Origin: JACDAF01 sp036276035
GTDB taxonomy: Bacteria > Chloroflexota > Limnocylindria > P2-11E
Length of the DNA stretch: 30,591 bases
Assembly (NCBI GenBank): GCA_036276035.1
Contig: DASUCM010000035.1
Span: 1-30,591, forward strand
Reading direction: 5' to 3'
The notes under the pieces were generated by a model. That model did not search any database and was not told where the DNA came from. It saw only the letters and a list, made by a program, of their open reading frames with translations. Each line of letters begins with the position of its first letter. Within the stretch, counting starts at the first letter, position 1. Shown here one piece after another: positions 1 through 8,136 of the stretch. Both the position numbers and the translations under genes were made by a program.

Positions 1-531
1 ACCCAGGAGATGGCCGGCGCCGAGGTGGAGCTCGTCCCGGCGCTCGCCCGCGAGTACCGGCTCCGCACGGCCCTTGAGGCAGCCCGCTACGACACGATCC
101 TCATCGACTGCCCGCCGTCGCTCGGCCTGCTCACCATCAACGCCCTGGCCGCCTCGGACGCGGTCCTCATCCCGGTCCAGTGCGAGTACTACGCGCTCGA
201 GGGCCTTGCGCAGCTCATGACGACCATCGACGCGGTGAAGCGCCGTCTCAACCCGCGGCTCGAGGTCCTGGCGATCGTCCTCACGATGGCCGACGCCCGC
301 AACCGGCTGTCGATGCAGGTCATCGAAGAGGTGCACCGACACTTCCCGGAGCTCGTCGCGCGCGTGCGGATCCCTCGCACTGTCCGCCTCGCCGAGGCGC
401 CGAGCCACGGTCTCCCGATCTCGACCTACGACGCGCAGTCACGCGGCGCCCAGGCGTACGCCGATCTCGCCCAGGAGCTCAGCGCGCGTCTCGCCGGCCG
501 CGAGCCGATCGCGCTCGGGACGGCCAGCTGA
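1..531 (+). CDS. parA: ParA/Soj chromosome-partitioning ATPase, C-terminal part (5' end outside window)
   Basis: The reading frame is open from base 1, so the N-terminal part with the Walker A (P-loop) lies outside the window; 176 residues are visible. The stretch TILIDCPPSLG is the Walker B region of ParA/MinD-type deviant P-loop ATPases, and the C-terminal PxxVRLAEAPSHGLPI segment is typical of Soj/ParA. In the family, ParA dimerises on ATP, binds DNA non-specifically and moves ParB-parS complexes to segregate origins. The TGA stop overlaps the ATG of parB (ATGA at 528-534 region, shared A at 531), which indicates translational coupling. The only uncertainty is the missing N-terminus. Confidence 0.93.
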   Translation, partial: TQEMAGAEVELVPALAREYRLRTALEAARYDTILIDCPPSLGLLTINALAASDAVLIPVQCEYYALEGLAQLMTTIDAVKRRLNPRLEVLAIVLTMADARNRLSMQVIEEVHRHFPELVARVRIPRTVRLAEAPSHGLPISTYDAQSRGAQAYADLAQELSARLAGREPIALGTAS

Positions 532-1388
532 TGGCCCGATCCGGGCTCGGCCGCGGCCTCGACGTCCTGCTGGGGGAGCGCCCCGCCACGCCTGCGGCGC
601 CGCCGACGGGCGGGGCGGTGGAGCTCCCGCTGGAGCGGATCGTCCCGAACCGCCAGCAGCCCCGCACGCACTTCGACAAGGACGGGCTCGAGCAGCTGGC
701 GGCCTCGATCCGGGCCCACGGGGTTCTGCAACCGATTGTGGTATCGCGGCAGGGCGACTCCTACGAGCTCGTCGCCGGGCACCGCCGCGTGCTCGCGTCG
801 CGTCTCGCCGGCAGGACCTCGATCCCCGCGGTCGTCCGCGAGGACGTGAAGGACCGCCTCGAGCTCGCGCTCGTGGAGAACCTGCAGCGCGCGGACCTCA
901 ACGCGATCGAGACCGCGCGCGCGTACAAGCTGCTCATGGAGACGTACGACCTCACGCAGGAAGCGCTCGCCGAGCGGGTGGGGAAGTCGCGGTCCGCGGT
1001 CGCGAACACCCTTCGCGCGCTCGCGGCCCCGCAGCTCGTGCAGGACGCGGTGATCGATGGGAAAATAACGGAAGGCCATCTCCGCGCGCTCATGTCGCTG
1101 CCGCTCTCCCAGGCCGTCGCCGCCCTCGGGGATGTCATCGCAAAGGAAATGAGCGTGCGTGAGGTCGAGGCGCTCGCGCGAAAGCTCGCGAGGCCGCGGA
1201 CGAAGAGGGATGGGCGTGCGACACGAGGCGTGGATCCGGATCTCGCGGCCGTCGTGGATCGGCTTCGGAGCGCGTTGGGTACGAAGGTCGACGTCGAGCG
1301 CCGCAAGCGGGGAGGACGCATCACCATCGAGTTCTACTCGGACGATGACTTCGAGCGGCTCGTCGAGCTGATGACGGGCAGGGCCTGA
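531..1388 (+). CDS. parB: ParB/Spo0J chromosome-partitioning protein
   Basis: 285 residues, start ATG overlapping the parA stop; the frame is open further upstream inside parA but the coupled ATG gives the standard ParB N-terminus (RSGLGRGLDVLLG). The order is basic N-tail, ParB/sulfiredoxin-like CTPase domain (about 32-125) with a GHRR box at 83-86 and ENLQR at 116-120, helix-turn-helix about 141-165 (LTQEALAERVGKSRSAV), and a C-terminal dimerisation segment. Family role: a CTP-dependent clamp that loads at parS and spreads. The box is usually GERR; here the Glu is His84. The stop overlaps the gyrB start (ATGA). I found no convincing parS palindrome in the window. Confidence 0.94.
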   Translation: MARSGLGRGLDVLLGERPATPAAPPTGGAVELPLERIVPNRQQPRTHFDKDGLEQLAASIRAHGVLQPIVVSRQGDSYELVAGHRRVLASRLAGRTSIPAVVREDVKDRLELALVENLQRADLNAIETARAYKLLMETYDLTQEALAERVGKSRSAVANTLRALAAPQLVQDAVIDGKITEGHLRALMSLPLSQAVAALGDVIAKEMSVREVEALARKLARPRTKRDGRATRGVDPDLAAVVDRLRSALGTKVDVERRKRGGRITIEFYSDDDFERLVELMTGRA

Positions 1389-3592
1389 TGGCGCTGAACA
1401 AGGCGAACGGCCGCACCACGAAGGGCGGGAACGGCCATGCCCCGGGCGGCAACGGCCGCGCCCCGAAGGACAACGGCTCGGCCGCCTCGTACAGCGCGAA
1501 GGACATCCAGGTCCTGGAGGGCCTCGAGGCTGTCCGCCGGCGTCCGGGCATGTACATCGGCACCACCGACCTTCGCGGGCTGCACCACCTCGTCCGCGAG
1601 GTCCTCGACAACTCGATCGACGAGGCGATGAACGGCACCTGCGACCGCATCGACCTCACGATCCACAAGAGCAACGAGATCACCGTCGCCGACAACGGAC
1701 GCGGCATCCCGACCGACAAGCAGGCGCAGACCGGGAAGAGCGCGCTCGAGGTCGTGCACACCATCCTCCACGCCGGCGGCAAGTTCGGCGGGGCCGGGTA
1801 CAAGGTCTCGGGCGGCCTGCACGGCGTCGGCGTGTCCGTCGTGAACGCGCTCTCGACGAACCTCGTCGTCGAGGTGCACCGCGACGGGAAGGTCTACACG
1901 CAGACCTACGAGCGCGGGAAGCCGACCGGCGCGGTGCGCACGGTGGCGACGCCGAAGCTCCAGCCACCGCCGATCGTCCCGTGGAAGGAGCGTGCCCGCC
2001 TCACCGGCACCGTGACGCGCTTCGCCCCGGATCCGCAGATGTTCCCCGTCATCGAGTGGGACGCCTCGATCCTCCAGCAATGGCTGCGCGAGACGGCCTA
2101 CCTCAACAAGAGCCTCTGGCTCACGCTCCGCGACGAGCGCGACGGGCAGGAGAGCAACTACTACTTCGACGGCGGCGTCGTCTCGTTCGTCCGTCACCTG
2201 AACCGGACGCACCAGACGCTGCACAAGCCCGTCTACGTCGAGCGCACCTTCGAGAACGACACGGTCATCGAGGTGGCGCTCCAGTACAACGACACCTTCG
2301 CGGAGAAGGTCTACACGTTCGCGAACAACATCAACACGATGGACGGCGGCGCCCACCTCACGGGCTTCCGCACCGCCCTCACGCGCACCATCAACTTCCA
2401 CGCGCGCAAGGTCGGCTCGCTGAAGGAGTCGGACCCGAACCTCACGAGCGAGGACGTGCGCGAGGGCCTCACGGCGGTCATCAGCGTGAAGATCAAGGAG
2501 CCGCAGTTCGAGGGCCAGACGAAGACCCGCCTCGGGAACGCCGAGGTCCAGGGCCAGGTCGCCGCGGCGGTGAACGACGCGCTCGGCCAGTACCTCGAGG
2601 AGAACCCGCAGGAGGCGAAGCGCGTCGTCGAGAAGTGCCTCACCGCGTTCCGCGCGCGCGAGGCGGCGCGCAAGGCGCGCGACGTCTTCCGCAAGGGCGC
2701 GCTCGACGGCTTCTCGCTGCCGGGCAAGCTCGCCGACTGCCAGGAGCGCGAGCCCGAGAAGTGCGAGCTCATCCTCGTCGAGGGCAACTCGGCCGGCGGC
2801 ACGGCGAAGAACGGCCGCGACCGGAAGTTCCAGGCGATCCTGCCGCTGCGCGGCAAGATCCTCAACGTCGAGAAGGCGCGCGCCGACAAGATGCTCGGCA
2901 ACGAGGAGATCAAGTCGATCATCACCGCGCTCGGGACGGGCATCGGCGACTACTTCGACATCGGCAAGCTCCGCTACGGCAAGACGATCCTCCTCGCCGA
3001 CGCCGACGTGGACGGCTCGCACATCCGGACGCTCCTGCTCACCCTCCTGTACCGGCACTTCCGCCCGCTCATCGAGGACGGGCGCATCTACATCGGCCAG
3101 CCGCCGCTGTACCGGCTGCAGCTCGGCAAGGAAGTGCGCTGGACCTACAGCGACGCGGAGCGCGACAAGGCCATCAAGGAGCTGAAGGCGCTCGCGAAGG
3201 CGAAGAAGGCCGACCGCAAGGCGAAGGCGGACGCGAAGGACGGCGATAGCGCGGCCGAGACGCCCGCGAAGGCGCGCAAGGGCGCGAAGGCCGACGCGAC
3301 GCTCACGAGCTCGGGCTCGATCGAGGAGACCTCGACGAGCACCGACGAGGGGAGCGACGACGGCAAGGGCGGCCGCGAGCCGGCCATCTCCCGGTACAAG
3401 GGTCTCGGGGAGATGAACGCAGAGCAGCTGTGGGACACGACGATGAACCCGCTCACGCGCACGCTGAAGCAGGTCACGCTCGCGGACGCGGAGCAGGCCG
3501 ACCTCGTCTTCGACGAGCTCATGGGCAACGAGGTCGAGGGCCGGAAGAAGTGGATCATGGCGAACGCGCAGAAGGCGGCACTCGACGTTTGA
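1388..3592 (+). CDS. gyrB: DNA gyrase subunit B
   Basis: 734 residues. GHKL ATPase domain: REVLDNSIDEA near 70-80, DNGRGIP near 102-108, GGLHGVGVSVVNALS near 142-156. Transducer domain with QTKTRLGNAEV near 377-387. Toprim domain: VEGNSAGGTAKNGRDRKFQ from 464 and DADVDGSHIRTLLL, then RYKGLGEMN from 669. GyrB supplies ATP hydrolysis and the metal-binding Toprim of the A2B2 gyrase that introduces negative supercoils. Oddities: a Gly/Asn/Lys-rich N-terminal tail of about 35 residues; EGN (Asn467) where most GyrBs have EGD; and a low-complexity Lys/Ala/Asp then Ser/Thr/Glu linker about 600-668 inside the Toprim/C-terminal part. The ATG overlaps the parB stop. The KILNVEKA motif and overall length favour GyrB; gyrA next door supports this over ParE. 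Confidence 0.96.
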   Translation: MALNKANGRTTKGGNGHAPGGNGRAPKDNGSAASYSAKDIQVLEGLEAVRRRPGMYIGTTDLRGLHHLVREVLDNSIDEAMNGTCDRIDLTIHKSNEITVADNGRGIPTDKQAQTGKSALEVVHTILHAGGKFGGAGYKVSGGLHGVGVSVVNALSTNLVVEVHRDGKVYTQTYERGKPTGAVRTVATPKLQPPPIVPWKERARLTGTVTRFAPDPQMFPVIEWDASILQQWLRETAYLNKSLWLTLRDERDGQESNYYFDGGVVSFVRHLNRTHQTLHKPVYVERTFENDTVIEVALQYNDTFAEKVYTFANNINTMDGGAHLTGFRTALTRTINFHARKVGSLKESDPNLTSEDVREGLTAVISVKIKEPQFEGQTKTRLGNAEVQGQVAAAVNDALGQYLEENPQEAKRVVEKCLTAFRAREAARKARDVFRKGALDGFSLPGKLADCQEREPEKCELILVEGNSAGGTAKNGRDRKFQAILPLRGKILNVEKARADKMLGNEEIKSIITALGTGIGDYFDIGKLRYGKTILLADADVDGSHIRTLLLTLLYRHFRPLIEDGRIYIGQPPLYRLQLGKEVRWTYSDAERDKAIKELKALAKAKKADRKAKADAKDGDSAAETPAKARKGAKADATLTSSGSIEETSTSTDEGSDDGKGGREPAISRYKGLGEMNAEQLWDTTMNPLTRTLKQVTLADAEQADLVFDELMGNEVEGRKKWIMANAQKAALDV

Positions 3593-3632
3593 CGACGCGT
3601 CGCCATTGTTCGACGACCCGGTGCCACGCCTG

Positions 3633-4202
3633 ATGGCGAACCTGCGCGCGCTCGGCGTCTCCTTCGAGCACTGGTGCTTCGCCTGCGGGCGCCAGAACCC
3701 CTCTGGGCTCCACCTCGACTACGACGTATCGCGCGACCGCGCGACCGCGCGCTACACCGGGACCCGGACGCACCAGGGCTACGACGGCGCGCTCCACGGC
3801 GGTGTCGTGACCGCGCTCCTCGACGAGACGATGGGCTGGGCGTTCTTCCACCGCGGGATCTGGGGCGTCACCGGTCGCATCACGGTCACCTTCAAGGCGC
3901 CCGTGCCGACCGGCGAGGAGCTCATCGTGTCCGGCTGGGTCGCGCGGGAGCGCTCCCGCACGATCGAGACGAAGGGTGAGGTCGCGCGCGCGAGCGACGG
4001 CGCCGTCCTCGCCGAGGCCGAGGCCGTGTTCTTCCGCATGCCGGCCGACCGCCAGGCCGAGCTCGAGAAGCGCTACGGCGGCGCGCCGGGCGACGCGTTC
4101 CTGAAGATCCGCGAGGCGCTCGACCGCGAGGACCGGGAGACGGTCACGGCGGGAGTGCGCGACACCGGTAGCGAGGCGCATCGGAAGGCGGGCGTGTCGT
4201 GA
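3633..4202 (+). CDS. Hotdog-fold thioesterase (PaaI/YiiD-like superfamily)
   Basis: About 189 residues from ATG 3633; in-frame TTG 3606 and GTG 3621 would add 9 or 4 residues, and no clear Shine-Dalgarno picks one. The core HGGVVTALLDETMGWAFF is the hotdog thioesterase helix, with a conserved HGG and a DE pair. The N-terminal CFACGRQNPSGLHL is common in acyl-CoA thioesterases of this group. The likely reaction is hydrolysis of an acyl-CoA thioester, substrate unknown, in the cytoplasm. It sits between gyrB (stop 3592) and gyrA, whose GTG overlaps its TGA (GTGA at 4199-4202), so it is probably cotranscribed with gyrase. The link to gyrase looks positional; I see no functional connection in the sequence. 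Confidence 0.85.
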   Translation: MANLRALGVSFEHWCFACGRQNPSGLHLDYDVSRDRATARYTGTRTHQGYDGALHGGVVTALLDETMGWAFFHRGIWGVTGRITVTFKAPVPTGEELIVSGWVARERSRTIETKGEVARASDGAVLAEAEAVFFRMPADRQAELEKRYGGAPGDAFLKIREALDREDRETVTAGVRDTGSEAHRKAGVS

Positions 4203-7192
4203 TCGACCGGCCGGACCGCCCGGGCGACGACCGCGTCGTCGGCGTCGACCTGCAGACCGAGATGCGGAAGGCCTACCTCGACTACGCGATGAGCGTCATC
4301 GTCTCGCGCGCGCTGCCGGACGTGCGGGACGGACTGAAGCCGGTGCAGCGCCGGATCATCCACACGATGAACGAGATGGGGCTGCGCAGCGACCGGCCGT
4401 ACCGGAAGTCCGCGAGCATCGTCGGCGACGTGATGGGGAAGTACCACCCGCACGGTGACGCGCCGATCTACGACGCGCTGGTGCGCCTCGCGCAGGACTT
4501 CAGCATGCGCTACCCGCTCATCCAGGGACAGGGCAACTTCGGCTGCCTCGCGGGCGACACGCTCGTCGAGCTGAGCAACGGCGAGAAGAAGACCATGCTC
4601 GAGCTCGTCGACCTCATCACCCGCGGGACGCGCTGCGACGTGTTCACCATCGACGCGCACCGCAACGTGCGCATCAAGCCGGTGCGCGCACCGCGGCTCG
4701 TCCGTCGCAACGACAACGTCGTGAAGGTGACGCTCGTGTCCGGCGCGACGGTGACCGCGACTCCCGACCACCGCTTCATGCTCCGGGACGGCACGTACCG
4801 CGAGGCGCGCGAGCTCAAGGCGAAGGACAAGCTCATGCCGTTCGCGCGGACGGCGATCCCGGAGCGCCTGCACCGCACGGGCGCGTTCCCGGTGCCGGCC
4901 GGCCTCTCGGCCGTCGTCGCCTCCGTGGAGCCCGCCGGACGCATGGACGTCTTCGACCTCACCGTCGACGTCTCGCAGAACTTCGCGCTCGCCGCCGGGA
5001 TCTTCGTGCACAACTCGATCGACGACGACCCTCCCGCGGCTTCGCGCTACACCGAGGCGCGGCCCGCCGCGATCACCGCCGAGCTCGTCGCCGACATCGA
5101 CAAGGAGACGGTCGACTGGGTCCCGAACTACGACTCACGGCTCCTCCAGCCGAGCGTCCTTCCCGCGCGGCTGCCGAACCTCATCGTGAACGGGAGCACC
5201 GGGATCGCCGTCGGGATGGCGACGAACATCCCGCCGCACAACCTCCGCGAGATCGCGGAGGCGACGAAGCGCCTGATCGACGACCCAGACCTCACCACCG
5301 ACGACCTCTGCGAGACGGTCCTCGGGCCCGACTTCCCGGGCGGCGGCGTCATCTACCGCTTCGAGGAGCAGCGCAACGTCGAGACGGGGGCGACGGAGCG
5401 CGCCGACGCGATCCGCCGCGCGTACGCGAACGGACGGGGGCGGATCCTCATGCGCGCGAAGGCCCACTTCGAGGAGATGAAGGGGAACCGGCAGGCGATC
5501 ATCGTCACCGAGCTGCCCTACGCGGTGAACAAGGCGACGCTCATCGAGAAGATCGCCGAGCTCGTGCAGGCGAAGAAGCTCGCCGGGATCTCCGACCTCC
5601 GCGATGAGAGCGACCGCGAAGGCATGCGGATCGTGTTCGAGGTGAAGCGCGACGACGACGCACGGCGGGTGCTGAACAACCTCTACAAGCACACCGCGAT
5701 GCAGTCGGCGTTCAACGTGAACATGCTCGCGCTCGTCGAGGACCAGCCGAAGACGCTCTCGCTGAAGGAGGTCCTTCAGCACCACATCGACTTCCGGCGC
5801 GAGGTGATCCGCCGGCGCACCGAGCACGACCTCGGCAAGGCGAAGGACCGGGCGCACATCCTCGAGGGGTTCAAGATCGCCCTCGACCACATCGACGAGA
5901 TCGTGAAGACGATCCGCGCGAGCAAGACGCCGGAGACCGCGCTCGCCAACCTCCAGGAGAAGTTCAAGCTCTCGGAGGTCCAGGCCAAGGCCATCCTCGA
6001 CATGCAGCTGCGCCGCCTCACCGGTCTCGAGCGCGCGAAGGTCGAGGAGGAATACCGCGAGACGATCAAGCTCATCGCGGAGCTCGAGTCGATCCTCGCG
6101 AACCCGAAGAAGGTCCTGTTCCTCATCAAGAGCGATCTCGACGATCTCGCGCAGCGGTACGGGGACGACCGCCGGACGCGGATCGTGGACGACGTCGTCC
6201 GAGAGATGACGGACGAGGACCTCGTGTCCGACGAGGACGTCGTCGTCACGGTCTCGAGCCGCAACTACGTGAAGCGGATGCCGCTCTCCACCTACCGCGC
6301 GCAGCACCGCGGCGGCCGCGGCGTCATCGGCATGTCGACGCGCGAGGAGGACGACGTCGAGCACCTCCTCGTCGGTCGCAACCACGACCGGCTGTACGTC
6401 TTCACGGACCGCGGCCGGGTCTTCGCGCTGAAGATCCACGAGCTGCCCGACGCGAGCCGGCAGTCGAAGGGCACGCCGATCCAGAACATCCTCGAGGCGA
6501 TGCAGTCGGGCGAGCGCGTCTCGGCGCTCGTCGCGCTGCGCGACACGAAGTCGGCAGAGCACCTCGTCATGGCGACGCGGCAGGGCTTCATCAAGAAGAC
6601 CTCGCTCTCGGAGTACGCGAACGTGCGGCGCGCGGGCCTCATCGCGATCCAGCTGCGCGACAAGGACCAGCTGGCCTGGGTCGCGCCGTGCAGCGAGAAG
6701 GACCGCATCGTGCTCGCGACGAAGAAGGGCAAGGCGATCTGCTTCAAGGCCTCCGACGCGCGGCCGATGGGCCGGCAGACGCAGGGCGTCACGGGGATCC
6801 GCCTCGCGCGGGGCGACTCCGTCATCGGAATGGGGATCGCCCGCCCGCGCGCACAGGTCCTGTCGGTCACCGCGAACGGCTTCGGCAAGCGCACGGCGGT
6901 CGAGGACTTCCCGACGCACAACCGCGGCGGGCAGGGCGTCATCCTCGCCGCGCTCTCCCCGAAGACGGGGGACGTCGCCGCGATCCAGGTCGTCGACGAG
7001 GGCACCGAGGAGATCCTTCTCATCTCGACGAACGGCGTCGTCATCCGCACGCCGCTCGACCAGGTCCGGGTGCTCGGCCGCGCGACGCAGGGCGTGAAGG
7101 TGATGTCGACGGGCGAGGCGAAGATCGCGTCGATCGCGACCTTCACGACGACGCGCACGAGCCAGCCCGTGCTGGGGCTCGACGCCCGCTAG
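4199..7192 (+). CDS. gyrA: DNA gyrase subunit A, precursor containing a mini-intein
   Basis: 997-residue precursor, 840 after removal of the 157-residue intein (116-272). GTG start overlaps the thioesterase stop. N-extein: SYLDYAMSVIV-like start, DVRDGLKPVQRRI, and the quinolone region KYHPHGDAPIYDALVRLAQD (Ala88 and Asp92 match E. coli Ser83 and Asp87). C-extein: GSIDDDPPAASRYTEAR with catalytic Tyr284 (Tyr127 in the mature chain), then VNGSTGIAVGMATNIPPHN. The C-terminal pinwheel domain has a GyrA-box-like QHRGGRG at precursor 702-708, expected for a supercoiling gyrase rather than ParC. It cleaves and rejoins DNA through the tyrosine. Ser282 occupies the position before Arg-Tyr where Met is usual. 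The frame is intact throughout, so function should depend on protein splicing. Confidence 0.95.
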   Translation: MIDRPDRPGDDRVVGVDLQTEMRKAYLDYAMSVIVSRALPDVRDGLKPVQRRIIHTMNEMGLRSDRPYRKSASIVGDVMGKYHPHGDAPIYDALVRLAQDFSMRYPLIQGQGNFGCLAGDTLVELSNGEKKTMLELVDLITRGTRCDVFTIDAHRNVRIKPVRAPRLVRRNDNVVKVTLVSGATVTATPDHRFMLRDGTYREARELKAKDKLMPFARTAIPERLHRTGAFPVPAGLSAVVASVEPAGRMDVFDLTVDVSQNFALAAGIFVHNSIDDDPPAASRYTEARPAAITAELVADIDKETVDWVPNYDSRLLQPSVLPARLPNLIVNGSTGIAVGMATNIPPHNLREIAEATKRLIDDPDLTTDDLCETVLGPDFPGGGVIYRFEEQRNVETGATERADAIRRAYANGRGRILMRAKAHFEEMKGNRQAIIVTELPYAVNKATLIEKIAELVQAKKLAGISDLRDESDREGMRIVFEVKRDDDARRVLNNLYKHTAMQSAFNVNMLALVEDQPKTLSLKEVLQHHIDFRREVIRRRTEHDLGKAKDRAHILEGFKIALDHIDEIVKTIRASKTPETALANLQEKFKLSEVQAKAILDMQLRRLTGLERAKVEEEYRETIKLIAELESILANPKKVLFLIKSDLDDLAQRYGDDRRTRIVDDVVREMTDEDLVSDEDVVVTVSSRNYVKRMPLSTYRAQHRGGRGVIGMSTREEDDVEHLLVGRNHDRLYVFTDRGRVFALKIHELPDASRQSKGTPIQNILEAMQSGERVSALVALRDTKSAEHLVMATRQGFIKKTSLSEYANVRRAGLIAIQLRDKDQLAWVAPCSEKDRIVLATKKGKAICFKASDARPMGRQTQGVTGIRLARGDSVIGMGIARPRAQVLSVTANGFGKRTAVEDFPTHNRGGQGVILAALSPKTGDVAAIQVVDEGTEEILLISTNGVVIRTPLDQVRVLGRATQGVKVMSTGEAKIASIATFTTTRTSQPVLGLDAR
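4544..5014 (+). other. GyrA mini-intein (157 codons, in-frame, no homing endonuclease)
   Basis: The sequence between NFG (115) and SIDDD (273) interrupts an otherwise normal GyrA. It starts with Cys1 in block A (CLAGDTLVEL), has block B GATVTATPDHRFM with the TxxH pair Thr73/His76, block F DVFDLTVDVSQNFAL and block G GIFVHN ending His156-Asn157, followed by Ser+1. All residues for standard class-1 splicing (Cys1, Thr/His of block B, terminal Asn, Ser+1) are present. Only about 30 residues separate the N- and C-splicing parts (TPDHRFMLRDG and LKAKDKLMP belong to the N part), so there is no LAGLIDADG or HNH endonuclease. By memory it resembles the Synechocystis GyrB intein. Base composition matches the host, suggesting long residence. 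Confidence 0.95.
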
Positions 7193-7307
7193 GGCACCCC
7201 GGCCGCGGACGCAGCGAGGCCGCCTGCAGCGCGCTCCCGCGACCCCTGAACGCCGGCTGACGCAACGCGTACACCCGGCGACCGGGGGCGTGTGACGGTC
7301 GATGCGC

Positions 7308-7327
7308 CCGGACCCCCGGGTGTCCGG
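7308..7327 (+). terminator. Hairpin after gyrA (weak terminator candidate)
   Basis: CCGGAC (7308-7313) pairs perfectly with GTCCGG (7322-7327) around the loop ccccgggt. It lies in the 254-base gyrA-ftsE spacer. There is no T-run after it, so a Rho-independent terminator is not assured; it could equally be chance in GC-rich DNA. Confidence 0.3.
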
Positions 7328-7377
7328 CTCCCGTACGCAAAACGCGACATCGGTACGAGTTCGGGACGAAGGACCCG

Positions 7378-7407
7378 TTGCGCTGAGCACGCGCGCCTCG
7401 TTACGGT
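7378..7407 (+). promoter_or_regulatory. Possible promoter for the ftsE-ftsX transcript
   Basis: TTGCGC (7378-7383) and TACGGT (7402-7407) are spaced 18 bp and lie about 40 bases before the ftsE start in the 7193-7446 spacer. The match to the housekeeping consensus is partial, so this is a candidate only. I see no other recognisable element in the spacer apart from the hairpin at 7308-7327. Confidence 0.3.
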
Positions 7408-7446
7408 CGTGCAGGCACCTGAACGCGCACCGTCCAGCACGAGGGA

Positions 7447-8136
7447 GTGGAAAGGCTGATCACGCTCGACGACGTCAGTAAGCGCTACCCGAACGGGACC
7501 GAGGCCCTTCGGGACATCGACCTGCACATCGACGCCGGCGAGTTCGTCTTCGTGGTCGGCAGCTCCGGAGCGGGCAAGTCGACCCTCAACCGCCTCCTCA
7601 TCCGGGAGGAGCTCCCGACGACCGGGCGCGTCGTCATCGACGGTCAGGACGTCGCGCGCCTGCGCCGGTCCCAGGTGCCATACCTCCGCCGCAAGGTCGG
7701 GGTCGTCTTCCAGGACTTCAAGCTCCTGCCCACGAAGACGGTCGCGGAGAACGTCGCGTTCGCGCTCGTCGTCACCGGCCACTCCGGACATGTCGTGAAG
7801 GACGAGACGGATCGCGCGCTCTCGCTCGTCGGCCTCACCCATCGTCGCGACCACTTCCCGCGCGAGCTCTCGGGCGGCGAGCAGCAGCGGACCGCGATCG
7901 CGCGCGCGCTCGTGAACAAGCCGCGCATCCTCATCGCCGACGAGCCGACGGGGAACCTCGACCCGGTGACGACCTGGGAGATCATCAAGCTCCTCGTGCG
8001 CGTCCAGGAGCTCGGCACGACGCTCCTCGTCGCGACGCACAACGCGGAGATCGTGAACGCGCTCCGCCAGCGCGTCCTCCATCTCGATCACGGCGCCATC
8101 GTCCGCGACGAGAAGGAAGGGCTGTACGCGGCATGA
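7447..8136 (+). CDS. ftsE: Cell-division ATP-binding protein FtsE
   Basis: 229 residues, GTG start with GAGGGA just upstream. Walker A GSSGAGKST at 38-46, ABC signature LSGGEQQRTAIARAL from about 141, Walker B ILIADEPTGNLDP about 161-173, and a switch histidine in VATHN. The size and the N-terminus (DDVSKRYPNGTEALRDI) are those of FtsE. FtsE dimers bind FtsX and use ATP to trigger periplasmic or extracellular peptidoglycan hydrolases at the septum. The stop overlaps the ftsX ATG (ATGA at 8133-8136). The downstream M23 protein completes the expected FtsEX-hydrolase module. Confidence 0.96.
   Translation: MERLITLDDVSKRYPNGTEALRDIDLHIDAGEFVFVVGSSGAGKSTLNRLLIREELPTTGRVVIDGQDVARLRRSQVPYLRRKVGVVFQDFKLLPTKTVAENVAFALVVTGHSGHVVKDETDRALSLVGLTHRRDHFPRELSGGEQQRTAIARALVNKPRILIADEPTGNLDPVTTWEIIKLLVRVQELGTTLLVATHNAEIVNALRQRVLHLDHGAIVRDEKEGLYAA

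Noticed and set aside
180..530. ParB extended upstream to 180
   Set aside because: That frame lies inside parA; the coupled ATG 531 gives the standard ParB N-terminus.
5135..7390. Long minus-strand open frame opposite gyrA
   Set aside because: An open antisense frame is expected from GC-rich codon use; composition is charged and has no domain.
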